From Noviluteimonas lactosilytica (GTDB lineage Bacteria > Pseudomonadota > Gammaproteobacteria > Xanthomonadales > Xanthomonadaceae): a stretch of 64,000 nt of DNA. The notes beneath the pieces were generated by a model, which saw nothing but the letters and a program-made list of their open reading frames with translations, did no database searches and had not been told where the DNA came from. Positions within the stretch are counted from its first letter, which is position 1, and each line of letters opens with the position of its first letter. Made by a program: the position numbers and the translations under genes. Where the stretch lies: contig NZ_JAJGAK010000001.1 in assembly GCF_020866925.1 (NCBI RefSeq), positions 1,470,189 through 1,534,188 on the forward strand, in the 5' to 3' direction. Below are positions 34,769 through 44,456 of the stretch, one piece after another.

Positions 34769-35943
34769 GGGGGCGTGGCCTCGGCCTGCACCGGCGCCGC
34801 CGGCACGGTGGCTTGCTGCGTCGCCTGCGCGACCTGCGCATCGCGGCCCGCGATCGATTCGGCGAGCTGGTACACCGCCGTCGCGTACATGCGCGAGGTG
34901 TTGTACTTGGTGATCGCGCGGAAGTTGTCGAACACCATCCAGTATTCGGTGCCGCCCGCGCCGGCGAAGCGCACGACCTGCACCGGCGCGTCGCCCGGCA
35001 CCGCGATCGGCGGGCGATAACCGAGCAGCGCGAATGCGTCGACCGGCTTGGTCGCTTCGATCGCTTGGGCGTTGTAGTCCGGCGCGTTCGCGTCGCGCAG
35101 CGCCGGCAGCATCACCGTGCCACCGCGCACCCAGCCGCCCTTGCCGACGAAATAGTTGGCGACCGATTCGACGGCGTCGTCGATGCTGTTGAACAGATCG
35201 CGCGTACCGTCCGCGTTGCCGTCGACCGCGTACTGGCGATAGCTCGACGGCATGAACTGGCCGTAGCCCATCGCGCCGGCGTACGAGCCCTTCAACGTCG
35301 TGATGTCCAGGCCCGTTTCCTTGCCGAGCGCGAAGAACTGCGCGAGCTCGTCGCGGAAGAAGGCTTCACGTGCGTTCTCGCGCGCGGCCTTCGCCGGATC
35401 GCCGGTGCGCGGATAGTTGAACGCGAGCGTGTAGAGCGCATCGATGACCGGATAGCTGCCCTTGTTGCCGCCGTAGCTGGTCTCGACACCGATGATCGCG
35501 GTGATGATCTCCGCGGGCACGCCGTAGCGCGCTTCGGCATGTGCGAGCGCTTCGCGGTTCGCGGCCATGAAGGCCTTGCCGTCGTCGATCCGCTTCTGCG
35601 TGATGAAGATGGGGCGGTAGGCGCTCCACGGCTTCACGGCTTCGGCCGGACGCGACATCGCGGCGATGATGCCGTCGCGGATCTGCGCCTTTGCGAGCAC
35701 CGATTCGATGTACGCGGGGTCGAGCGCGTACTTCGCCGCGGTCTCGCGCACGAAATCGGCGCGCGCGGCGCTGATGTCGCGCAACTGCGGCGGAATCGGC
35801 GCAGCGGGCTTCGCCACCGTCGACGACGCCGGAGGCGCGGTGGTCGCGGGAGGCGTCGGCATCGGCGCGGTGGGCGGCGGGGCCTGCGTCGCGCAAGCGG
35901 TCAGCGCGACGAGGGGAATGAGCAATGCGGCACGGAATCTCAT
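34765..35943 (-). CDS. mltB: Membrane-bound lytic murein transglycosylase B
   Basis: 392 residues. The lipobox is LTAC. The lytic transglycosylase fold (SLT_2 type) has the catalytic Glu in IIGVETSYGG, then GYGQFMPSSYRQYA, and the EF-hand-like segment VDGNADGTRDLFNSIDDAVES. It cleaves glycan strands to 1,6-anhydro ends at the outer-membrane inner face. It sits between rodA and rlpA, an insertion relative to the E. coli cluster but one found in several Gammaproteobacteria. Confidence 0.93.
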   Translation of the reverse strand: MRFRAALLIPLVALTACATQAPPPTAPMPTPPATTAPPASSTVAKPAAPIPPQLRDISAARADFVRETAAKYALDPAYIESVLAKAQIRDGIIAAMSRPAEAVKPWSAYRPIFITQKRIDDGKAFMAANREALAHAEARYGVPAEIITAIIGVETSYGGNKGSYPVIDALYTLAFNYPRTGDPAKAARENAREAFFRDELAQFFALGKETGLDITTLKGSYAGAMGYGQFMPSSYRQYAVDGNADGTRDLFNSIDDAVESVANYFVGKGGWVRGGTVMLPALRDANAPDYNAQAIEATKPVDAFALLGYRPPIAVPGDAPVQVVRFAGAGGTEYWMVFDNFRAITKYNTSRMYATAVYQLAESIAGRDAQVAQATQQATVPAAPVQAEATPP

Positions 35944-35973
35944 CGGGCCGGAGGGTAACGCAGAAAAGCGAAA

Positions 35974-36143
35974 AGCGGGAATGGGGAATGGGGAATAGGG
36001 AGGGATGCCTTCACAAAGGCCGAGATGTCCGGTTGCCGAAGATCGGCTTTCGTCGTTCGAGGAGTCGTAAGCCGATCTTCGGCCAACGGGTCATCCAACG
36101 ATCGCGAACGCCACTCTCCCCATTCCCCATTCCCTATTCCCGC
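35974..36143. repeat. G-run inverted repeat, copy 5 (GGGAAT variant)
   Basis: The left arm (35974-36003) has four G tracts separated by AAT. The right arm (36115-36143) is its near-exact complement. The centre has a perfect 15-bp inverted repeat, GCCGAAGATCGGCTT (36035-36049) and its complement (36069-36083). It lies between the rodA stop (7 bases away) and the mltB start within one strand, so it may partly uncouple mltB-rlpA from the upstream operon. Confidence 0.8.
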
Positions 36144-36150
36144 TCGTGCT

Positions 36151-37263
36151 TCACGTCGTATGCCGAGGACGATGCGCGCCCACCGCCATGACGAGTCCGA
36201 GGCCCGCGAGCAACGACACGGCGGACGTTCCGCCGTAACTCAGGAGCGGCATCGGCACGCCCACGACGGGCAACATGCCGGAGATCATCCCGCCGTTCAC
36301 GATCACGTAGACGAAGAACGCCAGGCCGATCGCGCCTGCGAGCAAGCGTGAATATCCGTCGCGCGCTTCGGCCGCGATCCACAGGCAGCGCCCGATCACG
36401 AACAGGTACAGCGCGAGCACCGTCGCCACGCCGACCCAGCCGAACTCCTCGCTCAACACCGCGAAGATGAAGTCGGTCGTGTGTTCAGGCAGGTAGTCCA
36501 GGTGCGACTGCGAGCCCTGTCCCCAGCCCTTGCCGGTCATGCCGCCGGCGCCGATCGCGATCTTCGACTGGATGATGTTCCAGCCGGTGCCGAGCGGATC
36601 GGATTCGGGGTCGAGGAAGGTGAGGATGCGGTCCTTCTGGTACTGCTTGAGCAGGAAGATCCACGCGACCGGCGCGACCGCGGCCACGCCCGCCGCCGCG
36701 GCGGCGAACCACCACCACGACAGCCCCGCGAGGAACAGCGCGAACACGCCGCTCGACGCGACCAGCATGCCGGTGCCGAAATCCGGTTGCAGCAGGATCA
36801 GCCCGAACGGCACCGCGATCAGGATCCCGGAGATGAGCACGACGCGGAAATTCGGCGGCAACGTTTCGCGCTGCAGGAACCATGCGAGCATCATCGGCAA
36901 CGACAGCTTGATCACTTCCGACGGCTGGAAATAGAACACGCCGAGGTTGATCCAGTGGTTGCCGTGCTTGCCCTGCCCGATCACCAGCACGAGCAGCAGC
37001 GGGAGCAGCGAAACGCCGTACACGATCGGCGACCAGTGACGCAGCCGCGTCGGCGGAATGCGCGAAAGCCCCCACATCGCGGCGAGGCCGACCGCGAAGC
37101 GCGCGCCCTGCGCGAACACGAGGTGCGGCGTTTCCGCGCCCGCGCTGTACAACACCGCCAGGCCGATGCCCATCAGCGCGAGCAGCGCGCCGAGCAGCCA
37201 CGGGTCGATCGTGCGCAACACGCGCCCGGCGAGGTCGAAGAGCAGGCGGGCGATCGCGTTCAT
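36151..37263 (-). CDS. rodA: Peptidoglycan glycosyltransferase RodA
   Basis: 370 residues with ten hydrophobic helices. SEDS-family signatures include the catalytic-region Asp in LLQPDFGTGMLV, the loop WGQGSQSHLDYLPEHTTDF, FAVLSEEFGWVG and PVVGVPMPLLSYGGTSAV. It polymerises lipid II into glycan for cell elongation together with PBP2. The ATG overlaps the mrdA stop by 4 bp. Confidence 0.96.
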   Translation of the reverse strand: MNAIARLLFDLAGRVLRTIDPWLLGALLALMGIGLAVLYSAGAETPHLVFAQGARFAVGLAAMWGLSRIPPTRLRHWSPIVYGVSLLPLLLVLVIGQGKHGNHWINLGVFYFQPSEVIKLSLPMMLAWFLQRETLPPNFRVVLISGILIAVPFGLILLQPDFGTGMLVASSGVFALFLAGLSWWWFAAAAAGVAAVAPVAWIFLLKQYQKDRILTFLDPESDPLGTGWNIIQSKIAIGAGGMTGKGWGQGSQSHLDYLPEHTTDFIFAVLSEEFGWVGVATVLALYLFVIGRCLWIAAEARDGYSRLLAGAIGLAFFVYVIVNGGMISGMLPVVGVPMPLLSYGGTSAVSLLAGLGLVMAVGAHRPRHTT

Positions 37264-39194
37264 CGCGTGGTCGCAGGTGTGGTCTGCGCGACTGCCTGCG
37301 TCGGCGCGGGTGCAGCCGGCTTCGCTGCGGCCACCGGAACTTCCGTCGTCGGCGGCGCGTCGGGCATCGTGCCGAGCAGCCACGCGTCGAAGATCTTGCG
37401 CGCGATCGGGCCCGCGGTGCTGCCGCCGAAGCCGCCGTGTTCGACCGAGACCGCGACCGCGATGGTCGGGTTGTCGGCCGGAGCGTAACCGACGAACAAC
37501 GCCTGGTGGCGCAGGTGGAACGGCAACTGGTGCGGATCGACGCTAGCGCTGCCGCGGCGGCTGATCTTCTGCGCGGTGCCGGTCTTGCCCGCCATCAGGT
37601 ACGGCACGCCGCGCGCGAGGCTGAAGCCCGTGCCGCCCGGCTGCATCGTGCCCATCATGCCTTCCTGCACCGCGCGCAGATGCGCGGGGTTGTCGGTGAT
37701 GTGCGCGGCCTCGGGTTGCGGGATCGCCTGCCACGGCGTGTCGTAACCGTCGCGGCGCGCGGACGCCAGGTGCGGACGCACGAGGCGGCCGCCGTTCGCG
37801 ATCGCCGCGACGCCGCGCGCGAGCTGCAGCGTCGTCGCGATCCAGTAGCCCTGGCCGATGCCCGCGATGACGGTTTCGCCCGGATACCAGTTCTCGCGCG
37901 AGCGCTTGGCCTTGTATTCCGGCGACGGCACGACGCCGCTGTTCTCGCCCGCGAGGTCGATGCCCGTCGGCGCGCCGAACCCGTACTTGCGCATGTAGGC
38001 ATCGAACTTCGTGATGCCCATGTCGTACGCGAGCTTGTAATAGTAGAAGTTGACCGAAGCCGCGATCGACTTGCGCAGGTCCGTCCAGCCCGCGCCGCCA
38101 TGCGCGTCGCGATAGCCGCGGCGCTGGCCCGGGATGTGGAATTCGCCGGTGGAGAACACCGCGTCTTCCGGCCGGCGCAACCCGCTGTCGAGGCCCGCGA
38201 GCGCGATCAGCGGCTTCACCGTCGAGCCCGGCGGGCCGCCGCCGAGCACGTTGCGGTTGAACAACGGACGCGACGGGTTGTCCATCAGCGCCTTGTAATC
38301 GGTGTGCGAGATGCCGTTGACGAAGAGGTTCGGGTCGTACGACGGCTTGCTCACCATCGCGAGGATCTCGCCGGTGCGCGGATCGATCGCGATCGCCGAA
38401 CCGTCGAAGTCGCCGAACGCGGCGACCATCGCGCGTTGCAGGTCGAGGTCGATCGACAACCGCAGGTCCGCGCCGGGCACCGCGGGCACCTGGCCGAGGC
38501 GACGCAGCGCGCGGCCTTCGACGTTGGTTTCGATCTTTTCGTAGCCGACCTTGCCGCGCAGCGCGTCTTCGTAATAGCGCTCGATGCCGGTCTTGCCGGT
38601 GTGCGTCAGCGCAGCGTCGACTTCGCCCATCTTCGCCAGGTCCGCCTGGTCGATGCGGCCGACGTAGCCGATCACGTGCGCGAGCAGATCGCCGTAGGGA
38701 TAGCGACGATTGAGGTACGGCACGAGTTCGACGCCGGGGAAGCGCCAGCGGTCGACGGCGAAACGCGCGGCCTCTTCTTCGCCCACGCGCAGCTTCAGCG
38801 TGATCGGGCGCCAGCCGTGGCGCGCCTTGCGTTCGGTCTCGAAGCGTTCGATGTCGTCCGGCGTGAGCGCGACGACCTTCGACAGGTTCGCGATCAGCTG
38901 CTTCGTGTCGCCGGCTTCGTCGGGCACCACGTCGAGGCGATACGCGGGCACGTTCTCGGCGAGCACGCGGCCCTTGCGATCGAGGATGAGCCCGCGACCC
39001 GGCACGACGGGGCGCGGCTTGATGCGGTTGGCTTCCGAGCGCGTCGCGTACTCGGTGTGTTCGAGCACCTGCAGGCGGAAATACCAGCCCGCCAGGCCAA
39101 GCAACGCCACCGTGACCGCGAAGAACGCGATCAGCGCGCGGGTGCGGAACTGCATCGCCTCGGCGAATGCGTTCTTCAGCTGGCGACGGCGCAT
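37260..39194 (-). CDS. mrdA: Penicillin-binding protein 2 (elongation transpeptidase)
   Basis: 644 residues from the ATG at 39194 (GAAGG upstream), beyond the mreD stop; a GTG ten codons earlier would overlap mreD. A short cytoplasmic tail and one transmembrane helix (about 17-38) precede the PBP dimer domain (VPGRGLILDRKGRVLAEN). In the transpeptidase domain SxxK is in PPGSTVKPL, SxN is in SVNFYYYKL and KTG is in AGKTGTAQK. It cross-links new glycan in the Rod complex. A Pro/Ala-rich C-terminal tail ends the protein. Confidence 0.96.
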   Translation of the reverse strand: MRRRQLKNAFAEAMQFRTRALIAFFAVTVALLGLAGWYFRLQVLEHTEYATRSEANRIKPRPVVPGRGLILDRKGRVLAENVPAYRLDVVPDEAGDTKQLIANLSKVVALTPDDIERFETERKARHGWRPITLKLRVGEEEAARFAVDRWRFPGVELVPYLNRRYPYGDLLAHVIGYVGRIDQADLAKMGEVDAALTHTGKTGIERYYEDALRGKVGYEKIETNVEGRALRRLGQVPAVPGADLRLSIDLDLQRAMVAAFGDFDGSAIAIDPRTGEILAMVSKPSYDPNLFVNGISHTDYKALMDNPSRPLFNRNVLGGGPPGSTVKPLIALAGLDSGLRRPEDAVFSTGEFHIPGQRRGYRDAHGGAGWTDLRKSIAASVNFYYYKLAYDMGITKFDAYMRKYGFGAPTGIDLAGENSGVVPSPEYKAKRSRENWYPGETVIAGIGQGYWIATTLQLARGVAAIANGGRLVRPHLASARRDGYDTPWQAIPQPEAAHITDNPAHLRAVQEGMMGTMQPGGTGFSLARGVPYLMAGKTGTAQKISRRGSASVDPHQLPFHLRHQALFVGYAPADNPTIAVAVSVEHGGFGGSTAGPIARKIFDAWLLGTMPDAPPTTEVPVAAAKPAAPAPTQAVAQTTPATTR

Positions 39195-39204
39195 CGGCTT
39201 GCCT

Positions 39205-39690
39205 TCAGCGATTGCGCCACGCACGCAGGCGCAGCGTGTCGAACAGGAGGAACAGCGGCGGCCACAGCAGCATGCCGATCACCGGCGCCACCCACGACAG
39301 CGGCGGTAGCGGCGCTTCGCCCAGCGCGAGGTGCAGGGCCGACGTCACGATGCGATCGTTGAGCAACAACGCGCCGATCGCCAGTGCCTGCTGCGACAGC
39401 GGGAAGAACCGCAGGCGCGCGCGGAAGCGCTGCAGGATGAACGCGAGGATCACCAGGCGCAGCGCCTGCTCGCCGAGCAGGTTGCCGAAACACAGGTCGG
39501 CGATCAGGCCGACGAAGAACGCGAAGCCCAGCCCCGCGCGATCCGGTTCCTCGAGCACCCAGTACGCCACCGCGAGCGCGAGCCAGTAAGGCCGCAACGG
39601 TTGCAGCAGCGCGGGAAGCGGCAGCAGGCCGAACAGCAGCGCGACGACGATGCTGACGGGCAGGACCCAGGCGGCGCGTTCGCGGCTCAT
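39205..39690 (-). CDS. mreD: Rod shape-determining protein MreD
   Basis: 161 residues, about five or six membrane helices, with the family-typical LGFAFFVGLIADLCFGNLLGEQAL segment seen as FVGLIADLCFGNLLGEQALR. It starts with an ATG overlapping the mreC stop by 4 bp. MreD links MreC to RodA/PBP2 in the elongation complex. Position between mreC and mrdA supports the call. Confidence 0.94.
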   Translation of the reverse strand: MSRERAAWVLPVSIVVALLFGLLPLPALLQPLRPYWLALAVAYWVLEEPDRAGLGFAFFVGLIADLCFGNLLGEQALRLVILAFILQRFRARLRFFPLSQQALAIGALLLNDRIVTSALHLALGEAPLPPLSWVAPVIGMLLWPPLFLLFDTLRLRAWRNR

Positions 39691-40646
39691 GGGCGCTGGA
39701 CTCGGGTGGCGGCGGACGCGGGGAGCGTCGCCGTCGCGGGCGCGGCGACGCTGGCGCTCACCGGCAACAGCGACGTGGATTCGGCGACGGGGCCGATCAC
39801 CGGGCGTGCCGGCGCGCTGCGCAACAACAGCACGTCGCGGCCGCGATCGAGTTGCGCGGCGGGCGTGACGTCGCCGACGAGGAACGCGCGGCTCTCGTCG
39901 GGCCGCAGCGCGGAGATCGTGCCGACCGGGAAACCCGCCGGGAATCGATCGCCGAGGCCGGAGGTGACGACGACGTCGCCCACCTTCACGTCGCTCGACA
40001 ACGGAATGCTCGCGAGCGAGAGACGATCGCTGCGCCCCGAGCCGTACGCGACCAGGCGCACGCCGTTGCGCAGGACCGCGACGGGCACCGCGTGATCGGG
40101 ATCGGTGAGCAGCAACGCGGTGGAATGCATCGGCGTGACCGCGATGACCTGGCCGACGACGCCGCCGGCATCGATCACGACCTGGCCGACGCGCACGCCG
40201 TCGCCGCTGCCGGCATCGAGGACGAGGCGTTGCTTCACCGGATCGAGGTCGATGTCGAGGATGCGCGCGAGTTGTACGTCGAGGCCGCCGCGCTTCACCA
40301 CGCCGAGCATGCTGCGCAGGCGGTCGTTGTCGGCGGAAGCGGCCTGCAGGCGCGCCATGCGCGCGCCGCTGACGAGCAGTTCGTTGCGCAGGCGGCGGTT
40401 CTCGGCCATCAGCGAACTGCGCGTGCCCGCGTCGTCGCTGATCGAATCGACCACCTTGCCGGGCCAGCCGGCCACGGACCACAGCGGCTGCACGAACACC
40501 TGCGCCTGCTGGCGCGTGTTCGACAGCCACCCACCGCGATGGTCGAGCACGATCAGGGCGAAGGCCGCCGCAAGGTAGGCCAGCAGCCGTAGCGTGCCGG
40601 CGATTTCGCCGGGGCGGGCAGCAGCGGGACCGGCGTAGGGCGGCAC
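39687..40646 (-). CDS. mreC: Rod shape-determining protein MreC
   Basis: 319 residues with a GTG start. One N-terminal transmembrane helix (about 20-37), a coiled coil (about 70-110), then two beta-barrel subdomains with GVRVGQVVIDAGGVVGQV and VKVGDVVVTSGLGDRFPAGFP. A Pro/Ala-rich tail of about 45 residues follows, longer than in E. coli. It activates PBP2 in the periplasm. It begins 39 bases after mreB. Confidence 0.94.
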   Translation of the reverse strand: MPPYAGPAAARPGEIAGTLRLLAYLAAAFALIVLDHRGGWLSNTRQQAQVFVQPLWSVAGWPGKVVDSISDDAGTRSSLMAENRRLRNELLVSGARMARLQAASADNDRLRSMLGVVKRGGLDVQLARILDIDLDPVKQRLVLDAGSGDGVRVGQVVIDAGGVVGQVIAVTPMHSTALLLTDPDHAVPVAVLRNGVRLVAYGSGRSDRLSLASIPLSSDVKVGDVVVTSGLGDRFPAGFPVGTISALRPDESRAFLVGDVTPAAQLDRGRDVLLLRSAPARPVIGPVAESTSLLPVSASVAAPATATLPASAATRVQRP

Positions 40647-40685
40647 GATGGCGGAGACGGTTTTACCTGGGTTTCGGGGCGTGCC

Positions 40686-41792
<1,107 letters not shown>

Positions 41793-41959
41793 CTATCGTT
41801 CCCCCTGCCCCCCAGCAAGCACGCGCGTCGCGTTTTTTCCGGGGATTTCGAGCGAATCGCGCCCGGGGCGGACGGCGGGCCCGGTGGCCTCCGGCGCGCG
41901 CTGCCGCTACCCTGTGCGCCCTGCGGGCCCCGAGGCCCCCCAAAGCACAAGGTTCGACG

Positions 41960-42892
41960 ATGTCTGCGCTGATCTGCGGTTCCCTGGCCTACGACACCAT
42001 CATGGTGTTCCCCGACCAGTTCAAGAACCACATCCTGCCGGACAAGGTGCACATCCTGAATGTCTCCTTCCTCGTCCCGCGCATGCGGCGCGAATTCGGC
42101 GGCTGCGCGGGCAACATCGCCTACAACCTCAAGCTGCTGGGCGGCGATCCGATTCCGATGGCCACCGTCGGCCAGGACTTCGGCCCGTATCGCGAGTGGT
42201 TCACCGAACAGGGCATCCGCCTCGACCAGGTGAAGGTGATCGACGAGTTGTTCACGCCGCAGGCGTTCATCACCACCGACCACGACAACAACCAGATCAC
42301 CGCCTTCCATCCGGGCGCGATGATGCGGTCGTACGAGAACCACGTGAAGGACGTCGCCGGCGTCACCTTCGGCATCGTCAGCCCCGACGGGCGCGAAGGC
42401 ATGCTGCAGAACGCGAAGGAATTCGCGGAAGCCGGCACGCCCTTCATCTTCGACCCGGGCCAGGCGATGCCGCTGTTCAACGGCCAGGAACTGCGCGATT
42501 TCATCGAGCTCGCCGACTACGTCACCGTCAACGATTACGAGTCGAACCTGCTGCAGGAAAAGACGGGCTGGAGCGAGAAGGACATCGTGCAGCGCACGAA
42601 GGCCTACATCTGCACGCGCGGTCCGCTCGGCGCGCTGATCCACACGACGGGCAAGTCGTACGACGTGCCGCCTGCGCACGAACGCCGCGTCACCGACCCG
42701 ACCGGTTGCGGCGACGCGTTCCGCGCCGGCCTCATCTTCGGCATCGAGAAGCAGATGGACTGGATGACCATCGGGCGCATCGGCAACCTGATGGGCGCGC
42801 TGAAGGTCGAACATCCGGGGACGCAGAACCAGCGCTTCGACTACGTCGAGTTCTCCGAGCAATTCAAGCAGCAGTTTGGCTACGCGCTGTAA
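41960..42892 (+). CDS. PfkB-family carbohydrate kinase, adenosine-kinase-like
   Basis: 310 residues of ribokinase/PfkB type. Motifs are the N-terminal FGGCAGNIAYNLKLLGG and the C-terminal DPTGCGDAFRAGL with the catalytic Asp and anion hole. The overall pattern (ALICGSLAYDTIM, ITAFHPGAM) matches bacterial proteins annotated as adenosine kinases, which phosphorylate adenosine to AMP, but substrate choice in PfkB proteins is hard to read from sequence. It is divergent from mreB and converges on the YbaK gene across a G-run repeat. Confidence 0.88.
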   Translation: MSALICGSLAYDTIMVFPDQFKNHILPDKVHILNVSFLVPRMRREFGGCAGNIAYNLKLLGGDPIPMATVGQDFGPYREWFTEQGIRLDQVKVIDELFTPQAFITTDHDNNQITAFHPGAMMRSYENHVKDVAGVTFGIVSPDGREGMLQNAKEFAEAGTPFIFDPGQAMPLFNGQELRDFIELADYVTVNDYESNLLQEKTGWSEKDIVQRTKAYICTRGPLGALIHTTGKSYDVPPAHERRVTDPTGCGDAFRAGLIFGIEKQMDWMTIGRIGNLMGALKVEHPGTQNQRFDYVEFSEQFKQQFGYAL

Positions 42893-42903
42893 GAAACAGC
42901 CGA

Positions 42904-43063
42904 GGGAAACGGGAAACAAAAAGCGGGAAACGGGAGGGCAGCATTCGATTCGGCTAACAGGTCCGTCAGCCGAAGCGAGACCCGACTCCCGTTTCCCGCT
43001 CTTTGTTTCCCGTTTCCCGCTCCTTGTTCCCCGTTTCCCGCTCTTTGTTTCCCGTTTCCCGCC
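42904..43063. repeat. G-run inverted repeat, copy 3 (convergent gap)
   Basis: The left arm (42904-42936) has GGGAAACGGGAAAC and a second pair. The centre carries TTCGGCT ... AGCCGAA. The right arm (42985-43063) is expanded, with seven or more TTTCCCG units. It lies between the kinase stop and the YbaK stop, two converging genes. The unequal arms suggest unit gain or loss by slippage. Confidence 0.8.
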
Positions 43064-43074
43064 TCTGCTCCTCG

Positions 43075-43542
43075 CTACATCACGTGCGCGAGCCACAGCA
43101 ACTCCGGCTGCGCCAGGCGCTCGAATTCCTTGTAGGGCATCTGCACCGCATCGGTGTGCGTGCCGGCGTTGAACGCGATGTCCGGATGCGCGGCCAGGCG
43201 CGAGTCGACGAACACGGGCAGGCCATAGAGGTTGCCGAAGGGCGGCATCGCGCCGACTTCGCAGTCGGGGAACGCATCCTTGAATTCGGTTTCCTCCGCG
43301 AGTTCCACCAGGCGGCCGCCGAGTGCGCGCGACAGGCGCGTGAGATCGATGCGATACGCCGCGGGCATGACCATCATCGCGAGCGTGCCGTCGACTTTGA
43401 GCATCACCGTCTTCGCGAACAACTGGCGACTGAGGTGCGTGACGTGCGCGGTTTCGTCCGCGGTGACGGTGCGGTCGTGCGTGAGCGTGGAGTAGGACGA
43501 GTGTTGCTGGTCGAGGAAGTTGTGCAGGCGCGGTGACAGCAT
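43075..43542 (-). CDS. YbaK/EbsC-type aminoacyl-tRNA deacylase domain protein
   Basis: 155 residues from the ATG at 43542; longer frames upstream have no support. It has the YbaK/ProX fold, with AKTVMLKVDGTLAMMVMPA holding the conserved Lys and CEVGAMPPFGNLYGLPVFVD holding the conserved Gly-Pro-Phe-Gly loop. Members hydrolyse mischarged tRNAs (for example Cys- or Ala-tRNA-Pro) in trans. The exact substrate is unknown. Confidence 0.88.
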   Translation of the reverse strand: MLSPRLHNFLDQQHSSYSTLTHDRTVTADETAHVTHLSRQLFAKTVMLKVDGTLAMMVMPAAYRIDLTRLSRALGGRLVELAEETEFKDAFPDCEVGAMPPFGNLYGLPVFVDSRLAAHPDIAFNAGTHTDAVQMPYKEFERLAQPELLWLAHVM

Positions 43543-43715
43543 GGTCGCCTCCGCTCGGCGCCGGCCGTCGCTCCGCTGCGGCGGGCCGCTCTCGTGGACT
43601 GCGCGCGCGTCCTGCGTCGCGCCGTTGGAGGGGAGCTTAATCCTGCAGAAGTTAATCGGCGTGACGTTCGTCGGCGCGTCCCTTCGGGGCAAAGCGCGAC
43701 GCCGTCAGGCGCTCG

Positions 43716-44456
43716 TCAATTCCATTTCGGCAGCTTGCCCGCGTCGACGCCGCCGGTCTCGAACACCGCGGTGCGCGTGCCGCCCGCCTTCACCGGGAAG
43801 GTGATTTCCAGCGACTTCGCGCCCTTCGCGCGACGCCAGAGTGCGCGTTCATCCTCGATGAACATCGCGATCGCCTCGTCGGTCTTCGGGCGCGACGCGT
43901 CCATCGCCTTCGCGGCGCCGTCGTCGGACTTCACCTGCACCTTGCAGCCGGCGTAGCAGTTGAAGTCGCCGGCTTCGAGCACGAGGTACGCGCTCTTCCC
44001 CCACTCGGGATGGTCGCGGAAGATCAGGCGCACCGGATGCTTCGCGCCGCCGTCGGTCTCGACCTCGTCCTTCGAGTAGATCGCCGCCGACACCTGCGCA
44101 CCGCCCGTCATCGGCTGCACCTGGTAAGCCCACAGCGCGGCCATGCGGCGCGCGTCTTCCTCGCCGCGGATGTGTGCGCGCGCTTCGTCGAGTTGGGGCT
44201 GGATGCGCTTGGCCGCGGCGGACTGCGGGTAGTCCATCTGCAGCGAATCGCCGTAACCGCGCGCGAGCTTCCAATCCTTGCGCGCGAAGGCATCGTCGAA
44301 TTCCTTCGCCTTCGCCTCGGCGATCGTTTCCTTCTCCGCTGCAACCTGCGCGGCCGCCTGTGCCGCGGCCTGCGGATCTTCCTTCGGGCCACACGCGGCG
44401 AGCGCGAGCGTAAGGGCGACGGCGAGTGTGCCTGCAGTTCCAAGGTCGAGTTTCAT
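43716..44456 (-). CDS. Hypothetical lipoprotein
   Basis: 246 residues. The lipobox is ALAAC (Cys about 22). An Ala/Gln/Glu-rich helical segment (about 28-95) is followed by a globular beta-rich domain with FNCYAGCKVQVK, whose two Cys could pair. No characterised family was recognised. It overlaps the alpha/beta hydrolase stop by 4 bp and ends the operon of M1 peptidase, hydrolase and lipoprotein, which suggests an envelope function. Confidence 0.78.
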   Translation of the reverse strand: MKLDLGTAGTLAVALTLALAACGPKEDPQAAAQAAAQVAAEKETIAEAKAKEFDDAFARKDWKLARGYGDSLQMDYPQSAAAKRIQPQLDEARAHIRGEEDARRMAALWAYQVQPMTGGAQVSAAIYSKDEVETDGGAKHPVRLIFRDHPEWGKSAYLVLEAGDFNCYAGCKVQVKSDDGAAKAMDASRPKTDEAIAMFIEDERALWRRAKGAKSLEITFPVKAGGTRTAVFETGGVDAGKLPKWN

